From positions 518,036 through 582,035 of the forward strand of contig CAJYGB010000018.1 in NCBI GenBank assembly GCA_913774355.1: a DNA stretch of 64,000 nucleotides. Reading direction: 5' to 3'. The notes beneath the pieces are model-generated. The model was not told the origin of the DNA. It ran no database searches and saw only the letters and a program-made list of their open reading frames with translations. The stretch's first letter is position 1, and each line of letters starts with the position of its first letter. Below are positions 1-6,916 of this stretch, in pieces. The stretch comes from an uncultured Chryseobacterium sp. (GTDB lineage Bacteria; Bacteroidota; Bacteroidia; Flavobacteriales; Weeksellaceae). Position numbers and translations under genes: made by a program.

Positions 1-198
1 AACCCAAGACTCATGAATCGATTCCGAAAGCTGAATAAAATCCTCGTTTACTGTCGGAAATACATATCTGGCCTTTTGCAGTTCGTCGCTTACCTCAACT
101 TTAAATCCGGATTTCCAGGCTTCAGGCAAAGGCTTTTCCCTGGATATGGACCAGCCTTTAAGCCATTTTTCAAGTAATTCTTCGGAAACCTGATGCAT
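1..198 (-). CDS. GNAT-like acetyltransferase, N-terminal part only (cut by window edge)
   Basis: Read on the minus strand this frame stays open from an ATG at 198 to the window edge, giving 66 residues that begin [17 protein letters not shown] and contain an ARYVFP stretch. The N-terminus resembles small GNAT-family acetyltransferases that I recall from Chryseobacterium, but the catalytic acetyl-CoA part is outside the window, so the family is an inference. The start codon overlaps the hisS stop by one base (TAATG), which implies translational coupling downstream of hisS. Confidence 0.6.
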   Translation of the reverse strand, partial: MHQVSEELLEKWLKGWSISREKPLPEAWKSGFKVEVSDELQKARYVFPTVNEDFIQLSESIHESWV

Positions 199-1568
199 TA
201 TTTGCTTAAAAATTCTTCCAGCGAAACCGTCTTCTGTTCTCCTGCTTCAAGATTTTTATACGTTATCGTTCCGTTTTTGATTTCTTCCTCACCGAGGAAT
301 ACCAGGTTTTTGATGCCTTTCTTTTCGGCATAGGTGAACTGTTTTCCGATTTTGGCTGCTTCAGGATAGATCTCGGCAGAAATTCCTTGTTCCCTTAACT
401 GTCGGATAAGCTTTAGAACTTCCAAAATTTCATCTCCTCCGAAATTCGCAAACAGAAATTCCACTTTGGAGGTTGCTTCGTCCGGGAAAAGTCCAAGTTC
501 TTCCATCACAAGGTAAATCCTGTCCAGACCGAAAGAGATCCCGATTCCCGGAATATTTTTCACCCCGAAAACCTCAGTAAGGTTATCGTATCTTCCGCCT
601 CCGCCGATGGAACCCATCTGCACTTCATCCGCTTTTACCTCGAAAATTGCCCCGGTGTAATAATCCAGACCTCTGGCTAAAGTAATGTCAAACCTGAGGT
701 TCTGAATATCCACTCCAAGACTCAAAGATTGGGTAATAACGGTTTCCAGTTCTTCCACCCCTTTCAGTCCGGTTTCGTTTCCGGTAAATTTCTCTTTCAG
801 CTGAAGAAGGTTTTCCAAAGCATCATCGGATTGCGTAAACAGGAAATCCAGCTTATCAATCGATTCCTGGGCAATTGCGCGTTCCAATAGTTCTTTTACC
901 ACCCCCTCTTTTCCGATTTTATCCAGCTTATCCAGCGCCACGGTAAAATCGATTAATTTATCGGTAATACCTGCATATTCCGCCAGTCCGGAAAGTATTT
1001 TCCGGTTGTTGATATGAATGGTTACCGAAACGCCAAGTTCGGCAAATGATTTCAGATACAGCTGAACCAAATCTACCTCCTGTAAAAGACTTTCGCTTCC
1101 TACAACATCGGCATCGCACTGGTAAAACTCTCTGAATCTCCCTTTCTGCGGACGGTCGGCCCTCCACACCGGCTGGATCTGGTAACGTTTAAAGGGAAAA
1201 GTAAGCTGATTATGATTCATCGCCACGAATCTTGCAAAAGGTACGGTAAGATCGTAACGGAGGGCTCTGTCCGTAAGGTTTTCTGAATTAAAAGGTTTAT
1301 CTAATGCCTTTTGGAAGTCAGAAAGCATAATAAGTTTTTTGTCTTCTTTTGCTTCATTAATACTCGAATTTAAGATCTTAAAAATCAGTCGGTCTCCTTC
1401 TTCTCCGTATTTTCCCGTTAAAGTGGAAAGATTTTCAAAGCTTGGTGTTTCCAGCGGCTGGAATCCGAACAATTCAAAGTTCTTCTGTAATGTATTGATG
1501 ATGTATCTTCTTCGGGAAACTTCCAATGCGGTAAAATCTCTCGTTCCTTTTGCTAAGCCTGGTTTCAT
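198..1568 (-). CDS. hisS: Histidine--tRNA ligase
   Basis: Cytoplasmic class II aminoacyl-tRNA synthetase that charges tRNA-His with histidine using ATP. The 456-residue product has the usual family length. Visible are the motif 2 region ([12 protein letters not shown]), the histidine-specific RGLDYYTG near residue 298, the glycine-rich GGGGRYDNL and motif 3 (GISFGLDR) near residue 342, followed by the C-terminal anticodon-binding domain. The ATG at 1568 starts [12 protein letters not shown], the standard beginning of the family. A TATTTTTG -7 box lies at 1605-1612 on the same strand. The next gene begins within the hisS stop codon. Confidence 0.97.
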   Translation of the reverse strand: MKPGLAKGTRDFTALEVSRRRYIINTLQKNFELFGFQPLETPSFENLSTLTGKYGEEGDRLIFKILNSSINEAKEDKKLIMLSDFQKALDKPFNSENLTDRALRYDLTVPFARFVAMNHNQLTFPFKRYQIQPVWRADRPQKGRFREFYQCDADVVGSESLLQEVDLVQLYLKSFAELGVSVTIHINNRKILSGLAEYAGITDKLIDFTVALDKLDKIGKEGVVKELLERAIAQESIDKLDFLFTQSDDALENLLQLKEKFTGNETGLKGVEELETVITQSLSLGVDIQNLRFDITLARGLDYYTGAIFEVKADEVQMGSIGGGGRYDNLTEVFGVKNIPGIGISFGLDRIYLVMEELGLFPDEATSKVEFLFANFGGDEILEVLKLIRQLREQGISAEIYPEAAKIGKQFTYAEKKGIKNLVFLGEEEIKNGTITYKNLEAGEQKTVSLEEFLSK

Positions 1569-1604
1569 TTTATAATAGGTAAATGATGATTAATATATAA
1601 GCAG

Positions 1605-1612
1605 CAAAAATA
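1605..1612 (-). promoter_or_regulatory. -7 box of the hisS promoter
   Basis: Minus-strand TATTTTTG fits the Bacteroidota TAnnTTTG -7 consensus and lies 36 bases before the hisS ATG. No clear -33 TTG was found, so this is a motif match only. Confidence 0.45.
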
Positions 1613-1713
1613 AGGAATTGAACGGACTTTTAAGGCAAACACAAAAGCCGGAGAACAATAATCTCCGGCTCCGGGTAAAAATAATACTCCATCACTTGTG
1701 TTTCTCCGTGAAA

Positions 1714-2166
1714 TTATATGCTTTCCAAAAGTTCCAGAATCTCTTCGCCATAATTTTCGATTTTATGTTTTCCGAAACCTTTGATGTCCAAAAGTTCTTC
1801 TTTCTTTGCCGGCTTGTATTTAGCAACCGACAAAAGCTCTTTGTTGGTAGCAATAAAATAAGACGGCAGATTCTGCTCTTTGGCTTTTTCGGACCGCCAG
1901 TATTTCAGGGCTTCCAGGATCGCTGCTTCATCAGAACTCAGGACATCGTCTTCGGCAGAATACTTTACCTGCTTCGGTTCTTTGACGGAATCTTTCGCCA
2001 TTTTGATTTCGTCAAAATACATGACTACCGACCAATAATTTTCATCATTCACAAAAGCGGTTTCCACTTTAATGATTTCATGTGATTCGAGAAAGGCATC
2101 CAGCATTCTCTGATCTTTATGAAGGTATTCTTCGCTTATTCTTATTTTAAAAACTTTTACTTTCAT
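1714..2166 (-). CDS. HRDC domain-containing protein
   Basis: 150-residue protein. The C-terminal part from about residue 70 (VLSSDEAAILEALKYWR ... LLDIKGFGKHKIENYGEEIL) matches the HRDC fold, a helical nucleic-acid-binding domain found in RecQ helicases and RNase D; the glycine-rich IKGFGKHK turn is characteristic. The N-terminal half (MKVKVFKIRISEEYL) is a small alpha/beta region of unknown role found joined to HRDC in Bacteroidota. A TTG codon at 2181 would add five residues, but the ATG at 2166 gives the natural start. It lies 17 bases after ssb on the same strand, so a link to DNA transactions is plausible. No nuclease or helicase motif is present. Confidence 0.85.
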   Translation of the reverse strand: MKVKVFKIRISEEYLHKDQRMLDAFLESHEIIKVETAFVNDENYWSVVMYFDEIKMAKDSVKEPKQVKYSAEDDVLSSDEAAILEALKYWRSEKAKEQNLPSYFIATNKELLSVAKYKPAKKEELLDIKGFGKHKIENYGEEILELLESI

Positions 2167-2183
2167 GGCAGTGTATTTCAATA

Positions 2184-2516
2184 TTATTTGCCTCCCAATA
2201 AGAGGATTTCGTCTATCCTGATTTCGGTAATAAATCTTTTTACGCCGTCTTTATCATCATAAGACCGATACGTTAGCTTTCCTTCCACGGCAAGCTCTTT
2301 ACCCTTCGGAGCATACTTCTGAAGAATTTCTGCCGTTTTCCCGTAAGCAACCAGATTGTGCCATTGGGTTTCTTCTACTTTTTCTCCTTTTGCATTGGTG
2401 TAATAATCGCTGGTGGCAAGCGATACGCTGGCTTTTAAGGTTCCGTTTTCAAAGTTCATCACTTCTACTTCTTTTCCTGTGTGACCGATCAATGTAATTT
2501 TGTTTCTTAGTGACAT
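2184..2516 (-). CDS. ssb: Single-stranded DNA-binding protein
   Basis: 110-residue OB-fold protein beginning MSLRNKITLIGHTGKE, with the SSB-typical EETQWHNLVAYGKTAEILQKY segment and the GKLTYRSYDDKDG strand-turn-strand. Role: binds single-stranded DNA during replication, repair or recombination. It is short and lacks the acidic C-terminal tip (DDDIPF type) that recruits partner proteins in canonical bacterial SSB, so it may be a secondary SSB paralogue rather than the essential one. It is followed closely by the HRDC gene on the same strand. Confidence 0.93.
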   Translation of the reverse strand: MSLRNKITLIGHTGKEVEVMNFENGTLKASVSLATSDYYTNAKGEKVEETQWHNLVAYGKTAEILQKYAPKGKELAVEGKLTYRSYDDKDGVKRFITEIRIDEILLLGGK

Positions 2517-2643
2517 AATGTGTAATTTTAAAAGTTAATATTCAGATCAGAGACGTTCACTGTTTTCTCAAATCTCTGTTGCAAAGATTGCCGGTTTCCA
2601 TAACCCGAATCGGTAAAAAATTATTTAAATTCATTTGTAGTCG

Positions 2644-2672
2644 TTTGTAAACGGATAAATTCCGTATCTTTG
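2644..2672 (+). promoter_or_regulatory. Bacteroidota-type promoter for the HPP-gene operon
   Basis: TTTG at 2644-2647, 17 bases of spacer, then TATCTTTG at 2665-2672. The ATG of the HPP gene is at 2680, only seven bases after the -7 box, so the transcript would have almost no 5' leader. Confidence 0.65.
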
Positions 2673-2679
2673 AAATATT

Positions 2680-3282
2680 ATGAAGAAGACGATAAAAAGA
2701 ACATTCCGGGTATCAAAATATGTAATCTATAAGGAAACACTGGTAGATTATAAAGAACATTTCTGGTCGTTTCTGGGAGCATTTTTCGGAATCGGGATCA
2801 TTGCTTTTATCCAGTCGCAAAGTCTGGCAGCAACGGAAAATATTTTCCTGATCGGTTCTTTCGGAGCATCAAGTGTCTTAATTTACGGTGCCATCCAGAG
2901 CCCTTTGGCGCAGCCGCGTAATCTAATCGGAGGCCACGTCATTTCAGCTTTGGTAGGCGTAACGGTTTATAAGCTTGTTCCCGATATCATCTGGCTTTCC
3001 GCACCCCTGGCAGTAGCTTTCTCTATCGTGCTGATGCAGTATACCAAAACCTTACACCCGCCCGGCGGTGCTACCGCACTGATCGCCGTAAGCTCCACGG
3101 GAAAGATTCCCGAATTGGGATTCTGGTATGTGCTATCTCCTGTTCTCTCCGGATGTCTTATTTTATTGCTTACAGCACTTTTTTTTAACAATATTACTTC
3201 TAACCGCAGCTATCCTGCCCACAGCAGGTTTAAAAAACTACTCAGAAAAAAACACCATCACCAAAATACAATGAAAAAATAA
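2680..3282 (+). CDS. HPP family integral membrane protein
   Basis: 200-residue inner-membrane protein with about four hydrophobic segments (near residues 29-47, 55-72, 85-115 and 140-165). It carries the signature LHPPGGATALIAV at about residue 125, which names the HPP family (Pfam HPP); some cyanobacterial and plant members have been linked to nitrite transport. No C-terminal CBS domains are present, unlike longer HPP proteins. The C-terminus is a basic, histidine-containing tail (KKLLRKKHHHQ). It is the first gene of a six-gene plus-strand run with gaps of 5-21 bases. The substrate cannot be deduced. Confidence 0.88.
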   Translation: MKKTIKRTFRVSKYVIYKETLVDYKEHFWSFLGAFFGIGIIAFIQSQSLAATENIFLIGSFGASSVLIYGAIQSPLAQPRNLIGGHVISALVGVTVYKLVPDIIWLSAPLAVAFSIVLMQYTKTLHPPGGATALIAVSSTGKIPELGFWYVLSPVLSGCLILLLTALFFNNITSNRSYPAHSRFKKLLRKKHHHQNTMKK

Positions 3283-3287
3283 AAATT

Positions 3288-3632
3288 ATGGAATGTCTCG
3301 AATGCGGCGAAAAAATCATCGGAAGGTCAGACAAAAAATTCTGCAATGATGCCTGCCGTAACGCCTATAACAACAAACAGAATAAGGATTCCAACAATCT
3401 TATGCGGAATATCAACAACAAACTGCGTAAAAATTACAGGATTCTGACGGAAGTAAATATCGAGGGTAAGACAAAAGTAGCCCGGGCGAAGCTTGTTGGC
3501 TTGGGTTTTGATTTTGAATTTTTCACGAATCTGAGAGTCTATAAAAATGGCTCGGAATATAAATTCATCTACGATTACGGCTATAAACTGCTGGATGATG
3601 ACTTTATGCTGATCGTAAAAAATAAATCATAA
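3288..3632 (+). CDS. Small zinc-ribbon protein, function unknown
   Basis: 114 residues. The N-terminus MECLECGEKIIGRSDKKFC followed by NDACRNAYNN forms a C-x2-C ... C-x3-C pattern (C3, C6, C19, C23), a probable structural zinc site like that of zinc-ribbon/FYR-type fingers with a CRNAY motif. The remaining 80 residues are a mixed alpha/beta region without a recognised domain. It starts five bases after the HPP gene, so the two are surely co-transcribed. No enzyme motif is visible. Similar short proteins with this N-terminal finger occur in Flavobacteriales as hypothetical proteins. Confidence 0.8.
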   Translation: MECLECGEKIIGRSDKKFCNDACRNAYNNKQNKDSNNLMRNINNKLRKNYRILTEVNIEGKTKVARAKLVGLGFDFEFFTNLRVYKNGSEYKFIYDYGYKLLDDDFMLIVKNKS

Positions 3633-3649
3633 AACCCCAACACCCCCAC

Positions 3650-4555
3650 ATGAAAGAAGTTGTCCTGATTACCGGAGCCAACGGTTTAATTGCCAGAGAA
3701 TTATCAAAAAGACTTGAAAAGGAATATACCGTAAGGTTTTTAACCCGGAAAAAGCAACATGAAAATGAATTCGAATGGAATACCAACGCCGGTACAATCG
3801 ATGAAAATGCCCTCGAAAATGTTTCGCACATCATTCACCTGGCAGGAGCAGGTGTTGCTGAAAAAAGATGGACAGAAGAAAGAAAAAAAGAAATTATATC
3901 AAGCCGGGTAGGTTCCGCCGGTCTTCTTTTAAAAGCTTTACAAAAGAAAAATCAAAAGCTTAAATCGTTCGTTTCCGCTTCAGGAATCAACTACTACGGA
4001 ACCGAAACCACGGAAAAGATATTTACGGAAAAGAACGGGCCGGGAAATGACTTTCTGAGTAAAGTAACTACTGTCTGGGAGCAAGCTGCCGATGAATTTA
4101 AAAACAAACAGGTTGCGGAACGGGTCGTAAAACTGAGGACCGGCGTCGTCCTTTCAGAGAAAGAAGGTGCCTTAAAAAAGATGCTTCTCCCCATAAAAGC
4201 AGGCATCGGCTCTCCCCTTGGATCCGGAAAACAATACATGCCGTGGATTCATATTGCAGACATCTGCTCGATGTATGAATTTTCCTTAAAAAATCCTGAA
4301 CTGGACGGTGCTTTTAATGCAGTTGCTCCGCAATATGCCACCAATAAAGACCTGACTGAAATGACGGCACAAGTATTAAAAAAGCCTTTATTTATGCCGA
4401 ATGTCCCGGGATTTGTCCTGAAACTGATCTTTGGAGAACTGTCGGTGGCGGTGCTGGAAGGTTCAAGAGCATCGGCAGAGAAAATAGAAAAGGCAGGATT
4501 CCGATTCAGATTTCCCGATCTTAAAGAAGCTTTAAAAGATTTATTGAAAAATTAA
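3650..4555 (+). CDS. TIGR01777 family epimerase / SDR39U1-type short-chain dehydrogenase
   Basis: 301-residue NAD(P)-binding protein. The Rossmann loop is TGANGLIA at residues 8-15; HIIHLAGAGVAEKRW near residue 60 and SASGINYYG near residue 110, with the tyrosine of the SDR active site, are typical of the TIGR01777 branch. The C-terminal DUF1731 segment (KPLFMPNVPGFVLKLIFGELS ... GFRFRFPDLKEALKDLL) confirms the subfamily. The physiological substrate of the family is unknown; family members are often linked to sugar nucleotides or cell division (YfcH). It lies in the middle of the six-gene run, 17 bases after the zinc-ribbon gene. Confidence 0.93.
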   Translation: MKEVVLITGANGLIARELSKRLEKEYTVRFLTRKKQHENEFEWNTNAGTIDENALENVSHIIHLAGAGVAEKRWTEERKKEIISSRVGSAGLLLKALQKKNQKLKSFVSASGINYYGTETTEKIFTEKNGPGNDFLSKVTTVWEQAADEFKNKQVAERVVKLRTGVVLSEKEGALKKMLLPIKAGIGSPLGSGKQYMPWIHIADICSMYEFSLKNPELDGAFNAVAPQYATNKDLTEMTAQVLKKPLFMPNVPGFVLKLIFGELSVAVLEGSRASAEKIEKAGFRFRFPDLKEALKDLLKN

Positions 4556-4576
4556 ATAACGAAGATCTAACACTTT

Positions 4577-5158
4577 ATGCAGGATACAAAAGTAAGTATT
4601 GAAAAAACAGAGATCCTCTCTGATAACTGGTACACTTTGAACAAGGTAACGTTCAATATTCAAAAAAAAGACGGAACTTTTGAACAACAAAGCCGTGAAG
4701 CATACGATCGGGGCAATGGTGCCGTTATCCTATTGTACAACAAAGATTCCCAGACGGTGATTTTGACGCGACAGTTCCGGCTTCCTACGTTTATCAATGG
4801 AAATGAATCAGGCATGATGATCGAAGCCTGTGCCGGACTTCTGGATAACGACAATCCTGAAGAGTGCATCAGAAGGGAAACCGAAGAGGAAACCGGATAT
4901 AAAATCTCCCATATTGAAAAGATTTTTGAAGCCTATATGTCTCCGGGTTCCGTTACGGAAATACTTCATTTCTTCATCGCAGAATATACCACAGAGATGA
5001 AGACCGGTGAAGGCGGCGGCCTGGATGATGAAGGGGAAAATATTGAAGTTCTGGAACTTGATTTTGAAAGAGTCCTCGAAATGATTGATTCAGGGGAGAT
5101 CAAAGATGCCAAAACAATAATGCTGTTGCAGCATATCAGAATAAAATCGATTTTATAA
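4577..5158 (+). CDS. nudK: NudK-type Nudix hydrolase (GDP-mannose pyrophosphatase-like)
   Basis: 193 residues, the length of E. coli NudK. The Nudix box spans residues about 85-107 (AGLLDNDNPEECIRRETEEE then TGY), with the NudK-like AGLLDND variant in which the first acidic position is Asp, and the catalytic REx2EE core. NudK hydrolyses GDP-mannose and related nucleotide sugars to a sugar phosphate and GMP. Upstream YNKDSQTVILTRQFRLPTF and downstream EAYMSPGSVTEILHFF also fit ADP-ribose/GDP-mannose pyrophosphatases. Substrate choice is by family resemblance; ADP-ribose is an alternative. It is fourth in the six-gene run. Confidence 0.88.
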   Translation: MQDTKVSIEKTEILSDNWYTLNKVTFNIQKKDGTFEQQSREAYDRGNGAVILLYNKDSQTVILTRQFRLPTFINGNESGMMIEACAGLLDNDNPEECIRRETEEETGYKISHIEKIFEAYMSPGSVTEILHFFIAEYTTEMKTGEGGGLDDEGENIEVLELDFERVLEMIDSGEIKDAKTIMLLQHIRIKSIL

Positions 5159-5176
5159 AAAATTAAAAGTAAAAAG

Positions 5177-5755
5177 ATGAAACTACTATATACCGCAGGT
5201 TTATGTTTACTGCTATCAGCCCCTGTTTACGCACAGAAAACCGATAAGCCGGGTCCGAAAGACAAAGCCGTCATTGAACATTTTAAAAACGGTTACAAAA
5301 AGAAGAATTACAGGAAATTCGACGGAAAAATAACGCTGAACGATAAGCAGATCTTGTTCGACAATAAGATTGTTTTCTATGATCCTTCCGATAAAATTAC
5401 AACTCTTCTTTTAAAAGAAGGACTGGTTTATCCTCAGACACTTACCGAATATCAGGTTGATAAATTTGAAAATGAAGACAGCGACAGAACCCAAAAACGA
5501 TTCGCAAAGCTTCAGAAAAACTGGAAAGACGCTTTTGAGGTGAATAACATCAGGCTCAGCGGCGGAACGGAGCTTGCTTTTTTAAGCAATGACCCGACCA
5601 TACGCAGATTCAAGGTAGTCTGTAAGGATCCGAAGTTTCCGAACCTGATGATCTATTATTTTGAACTGACCGATAAAAAGGCAGATAAAAGCACTTCTAC
5701 AGAAGACTTTATAAGAAATGCGAAGCTGACGCATATTTTTCAGCGGACAGAGTAA
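5177..5755 (+). CDS. Exported protein of unknown function
   Basis: 192 residues with a clear signal peptide (MKLLYTAGLCLLLSAPVYA, then QKTDKPG), so it is exported to the periplasm or beyond; there is no lipobox cysteine. The mature part is lysine-rich and has no domain that I recognise. The region GGTELAFLSNDPTIRRFKVV followed by YYFELTDK suggests beta strands. It sits 18 bases after the Nudix gene and 17 before the next gene, in the same operon. Homologues without known function appear common in Chryseobacterium, but this is recollection only. Confidence 0.75.
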   Translation: MKLLYTAGLCLLLSAPVYAQKTDKPGPKDKAVIEHFKNGYKKKNYRKFDGKITLNDKQILFDNKIVFYDPSDKITTLLLKEGLVYPQTLTEYQVDKFENEDSDRTQKRFAKLQKNWKDAFEVNNIRLSGGTELAFLSNDPTIRRFKVVCKDPKFPNLMIYYFELTDKKADKSTSTEDFIRNAKLTHIFQRTE

Positions 5756-5772
5756 ACTGCATTTTCATTTTA

Positions 5773-6351
5773 ATGAAAAATTCTACGATTTCCGATTATT
5801 TCAACACCATCTGCGAATTCCGGCAGGCTCATCCTGTTTTAAAAGGCCAGCCGCTGCGTACCAACGATCCCGGCATAATGACCATCAGGGAGGCGTTGAA
5901 CGGACTGAAAGAAATTCTTGAAAACAAGTACGAAAAATTTAAAGGCATGGCATTATCAGCAGAAATTTCACGTGGTATTACCAATTTACCCCATGTTCTC
6001 TATGCCTGCATTCTCCCGCCCGGCCAGTTGGTTCCGAACGGAATTTATACCGTGATCTGTTTTGATCTATTGGGTAGAGGTGCGCTGGTGGGCTGTGTGG
6101 AGTCCAAAGTTACCTCTAAAGGACTGGTTACCGTACAACGGAAAAAGAAACCCGGACTTTTACCGATCGATGTCGATGGTGCCAGCGAACGCACGAAATA
6201 CAACAATGTATTTGTCAATCCCAAAGAATTTTATTATCCGCTGGAAAACAGCGAAATGCTGGAATGGCATATCGCGGAGTCGCTGGGATTGGCATTATCC
6301 CTGTTAACGCTATCTATTAGTACTAAAGCATTGACAGAGGTTAAAAAATAA
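5773..6351 (+). CDS. Cytoplasmic protein of unknown function, last gene of the HPP operon
   Basis: 192 residues with no signal peptide. Start ATG follows a short gap after the exported protein gene. The sequence has a helical N-terminus (MKNSTISDYFNTICEFRQAHP), a central beta-rich region with ACILPPGQLVPNGIYTVICFD and GRGALVGCVESK, a basic QRKKKPG turn, and an aliphatic C-terminus (SLGLALSLLTLSIS). I do not recognise the family. A weak thought is a restriction-associated N-terminal (McrB-like) fold because of the pattern GIYTVICFD ... YPLEN, but no catalytic residues support this. The -33 element of the metE promoter lies inside its 3' end. Confidence 0.7.
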   Translation: MKNSTISDYFNTICEFRQAHPVLKGQPLRTNDPGIMTIREALNGLKEILENKYEKFKGMALSAEISRGITNLPHVLYACILPPGQLVPNGIYTVICFDLLGRGALVGCVESKVTSKGLVTVQRKKKPGLLPIDVDGASERTKYNNVFVNPKEFYYPLENSEMLEWHIAESLGLALSLLTLSISTKALTEVKK

Positions 6352-6363
6352 TTCCTACATTTG
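6331..6363 (+). promoter_or_regulatory. Promoter of the metE riboswitch transcript
   Basis: TTGACA at 6331-6336 and TACATTTG at 6356-6363 fit the -33 / -7 Bacteroidota arrangement (22-base spacer, slightly long). The -7 box ends about 33 bases before the first riboswitch helix. The -33 element overlaps the 3' end of the preceding gene. Confidence 0.55.
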
Positions 6364-6395
6364 TTCCGAAAATAGTTCTTTAACATCCTTCATCA

Positions 6396-6563
6396 AACGG
6401 AAAAGGTTTTACGTAAAGTAGATTAATAGGGAATCGTGTGAGAATCACGAGCTGTCGCGCAACTGTAAGTAATACCCCAAAGGTTTTTGTCCGAGTATAT
6501 CCACTGTGCAAACGGGAAGGATGACAGAAACTGTTACAAGTCAGGAGACCTGCCTGTTCCGAA
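6396..6563 (+). ncRNA. Cobalamin (B12) riboswitch controlling metE
   Basis: The aptamer core is easily read: GAATCGTGTGAGAATCACGA hairpin and the GCTGTCGCGCAACTGTAAGT strand at 6431-6470, CCACTGT at 6501-6507, GGGAAGG at 6514-6520 and the B12 box AAGTCAGGAGACCTGCCTG at 6538-6556. CGGAA at 6398-6402 can pair with TTCCG at 6557-6561 to close the P1 helix. The downstream gene is the B12-independent methionine synthase, the classic target: when adenosyl- or methylcobalamin is present the RNA should shut metE off so that the B12-dependent enzyme is used. The OFF mechanism is not certain; a weak hairpin with a T6 run follows at 6571-6592. Confidence 0.95.
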
Positions 6564-6916
6564 TTGACAATGCTCTCGCGGTCCGGAGTTTTTTAGTCAT
6601 ACAGATGATACTGTTGAACGTATGGAGTTAAAATCCTATTGGCGTTTACATTAATCTCTTTATATATACGTGAAAACGGTCAGACAGCCTTTGAAAGTCA
6701 TACTTTTAAATATGTTTCCAAAAGTCACCGATTTTTATTTGGAGGTTTCAATGAAACGTATCAGTAATAGTAAAATTTAAATCAACTTCCTTTTTTAATG
6801 GAAAAATTACGTCTTTACGGTATCTTATTGCATTTCTAACCACTCCTTTCCGAAAGCATTGCGAAGCATCTGGAGAGCTTTTAAAATTATTGTTTCATTT
6901 AAAAGTTTTTAAGAAC
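6564..6916 (+). other. Long untranslated spacer between riboswitch and metE
   Basis: About 350 bases with no gene. A short CTC/GAG stem followed by TTTTTT at about 6571-6592 may be the riboswitch expression platform. A nine-codon ORF with a purine-rich GGAGG in front (6751-6780) is present but is not methionine-rich and is probably fortuitous. The rest is AT-rich and shows nothing else. Confidence 0.5.

Noticed and set aside
1618-2085. 155-codon plus-strand ORF opposite the HRDC gene
   Set aside because: It is the antisense shadow of the HRDC gene, rich in Phe and Arg as expected of such frames.
5773-6351. Calling the 192-residue protein an McrB-type restriction protein
   Set aside because: No GTPase motif, DNA-binding signature or neighbouring restriction genes are visible.
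6751-6780. Nine-codon ORF with GGAGG in the metE leader, as a leader peptide
   Set aside because: It has no methionine codons beyond the start and a riboswitch already explains control; Bacteroidota rarely use such Shine-Dalgarno sites.
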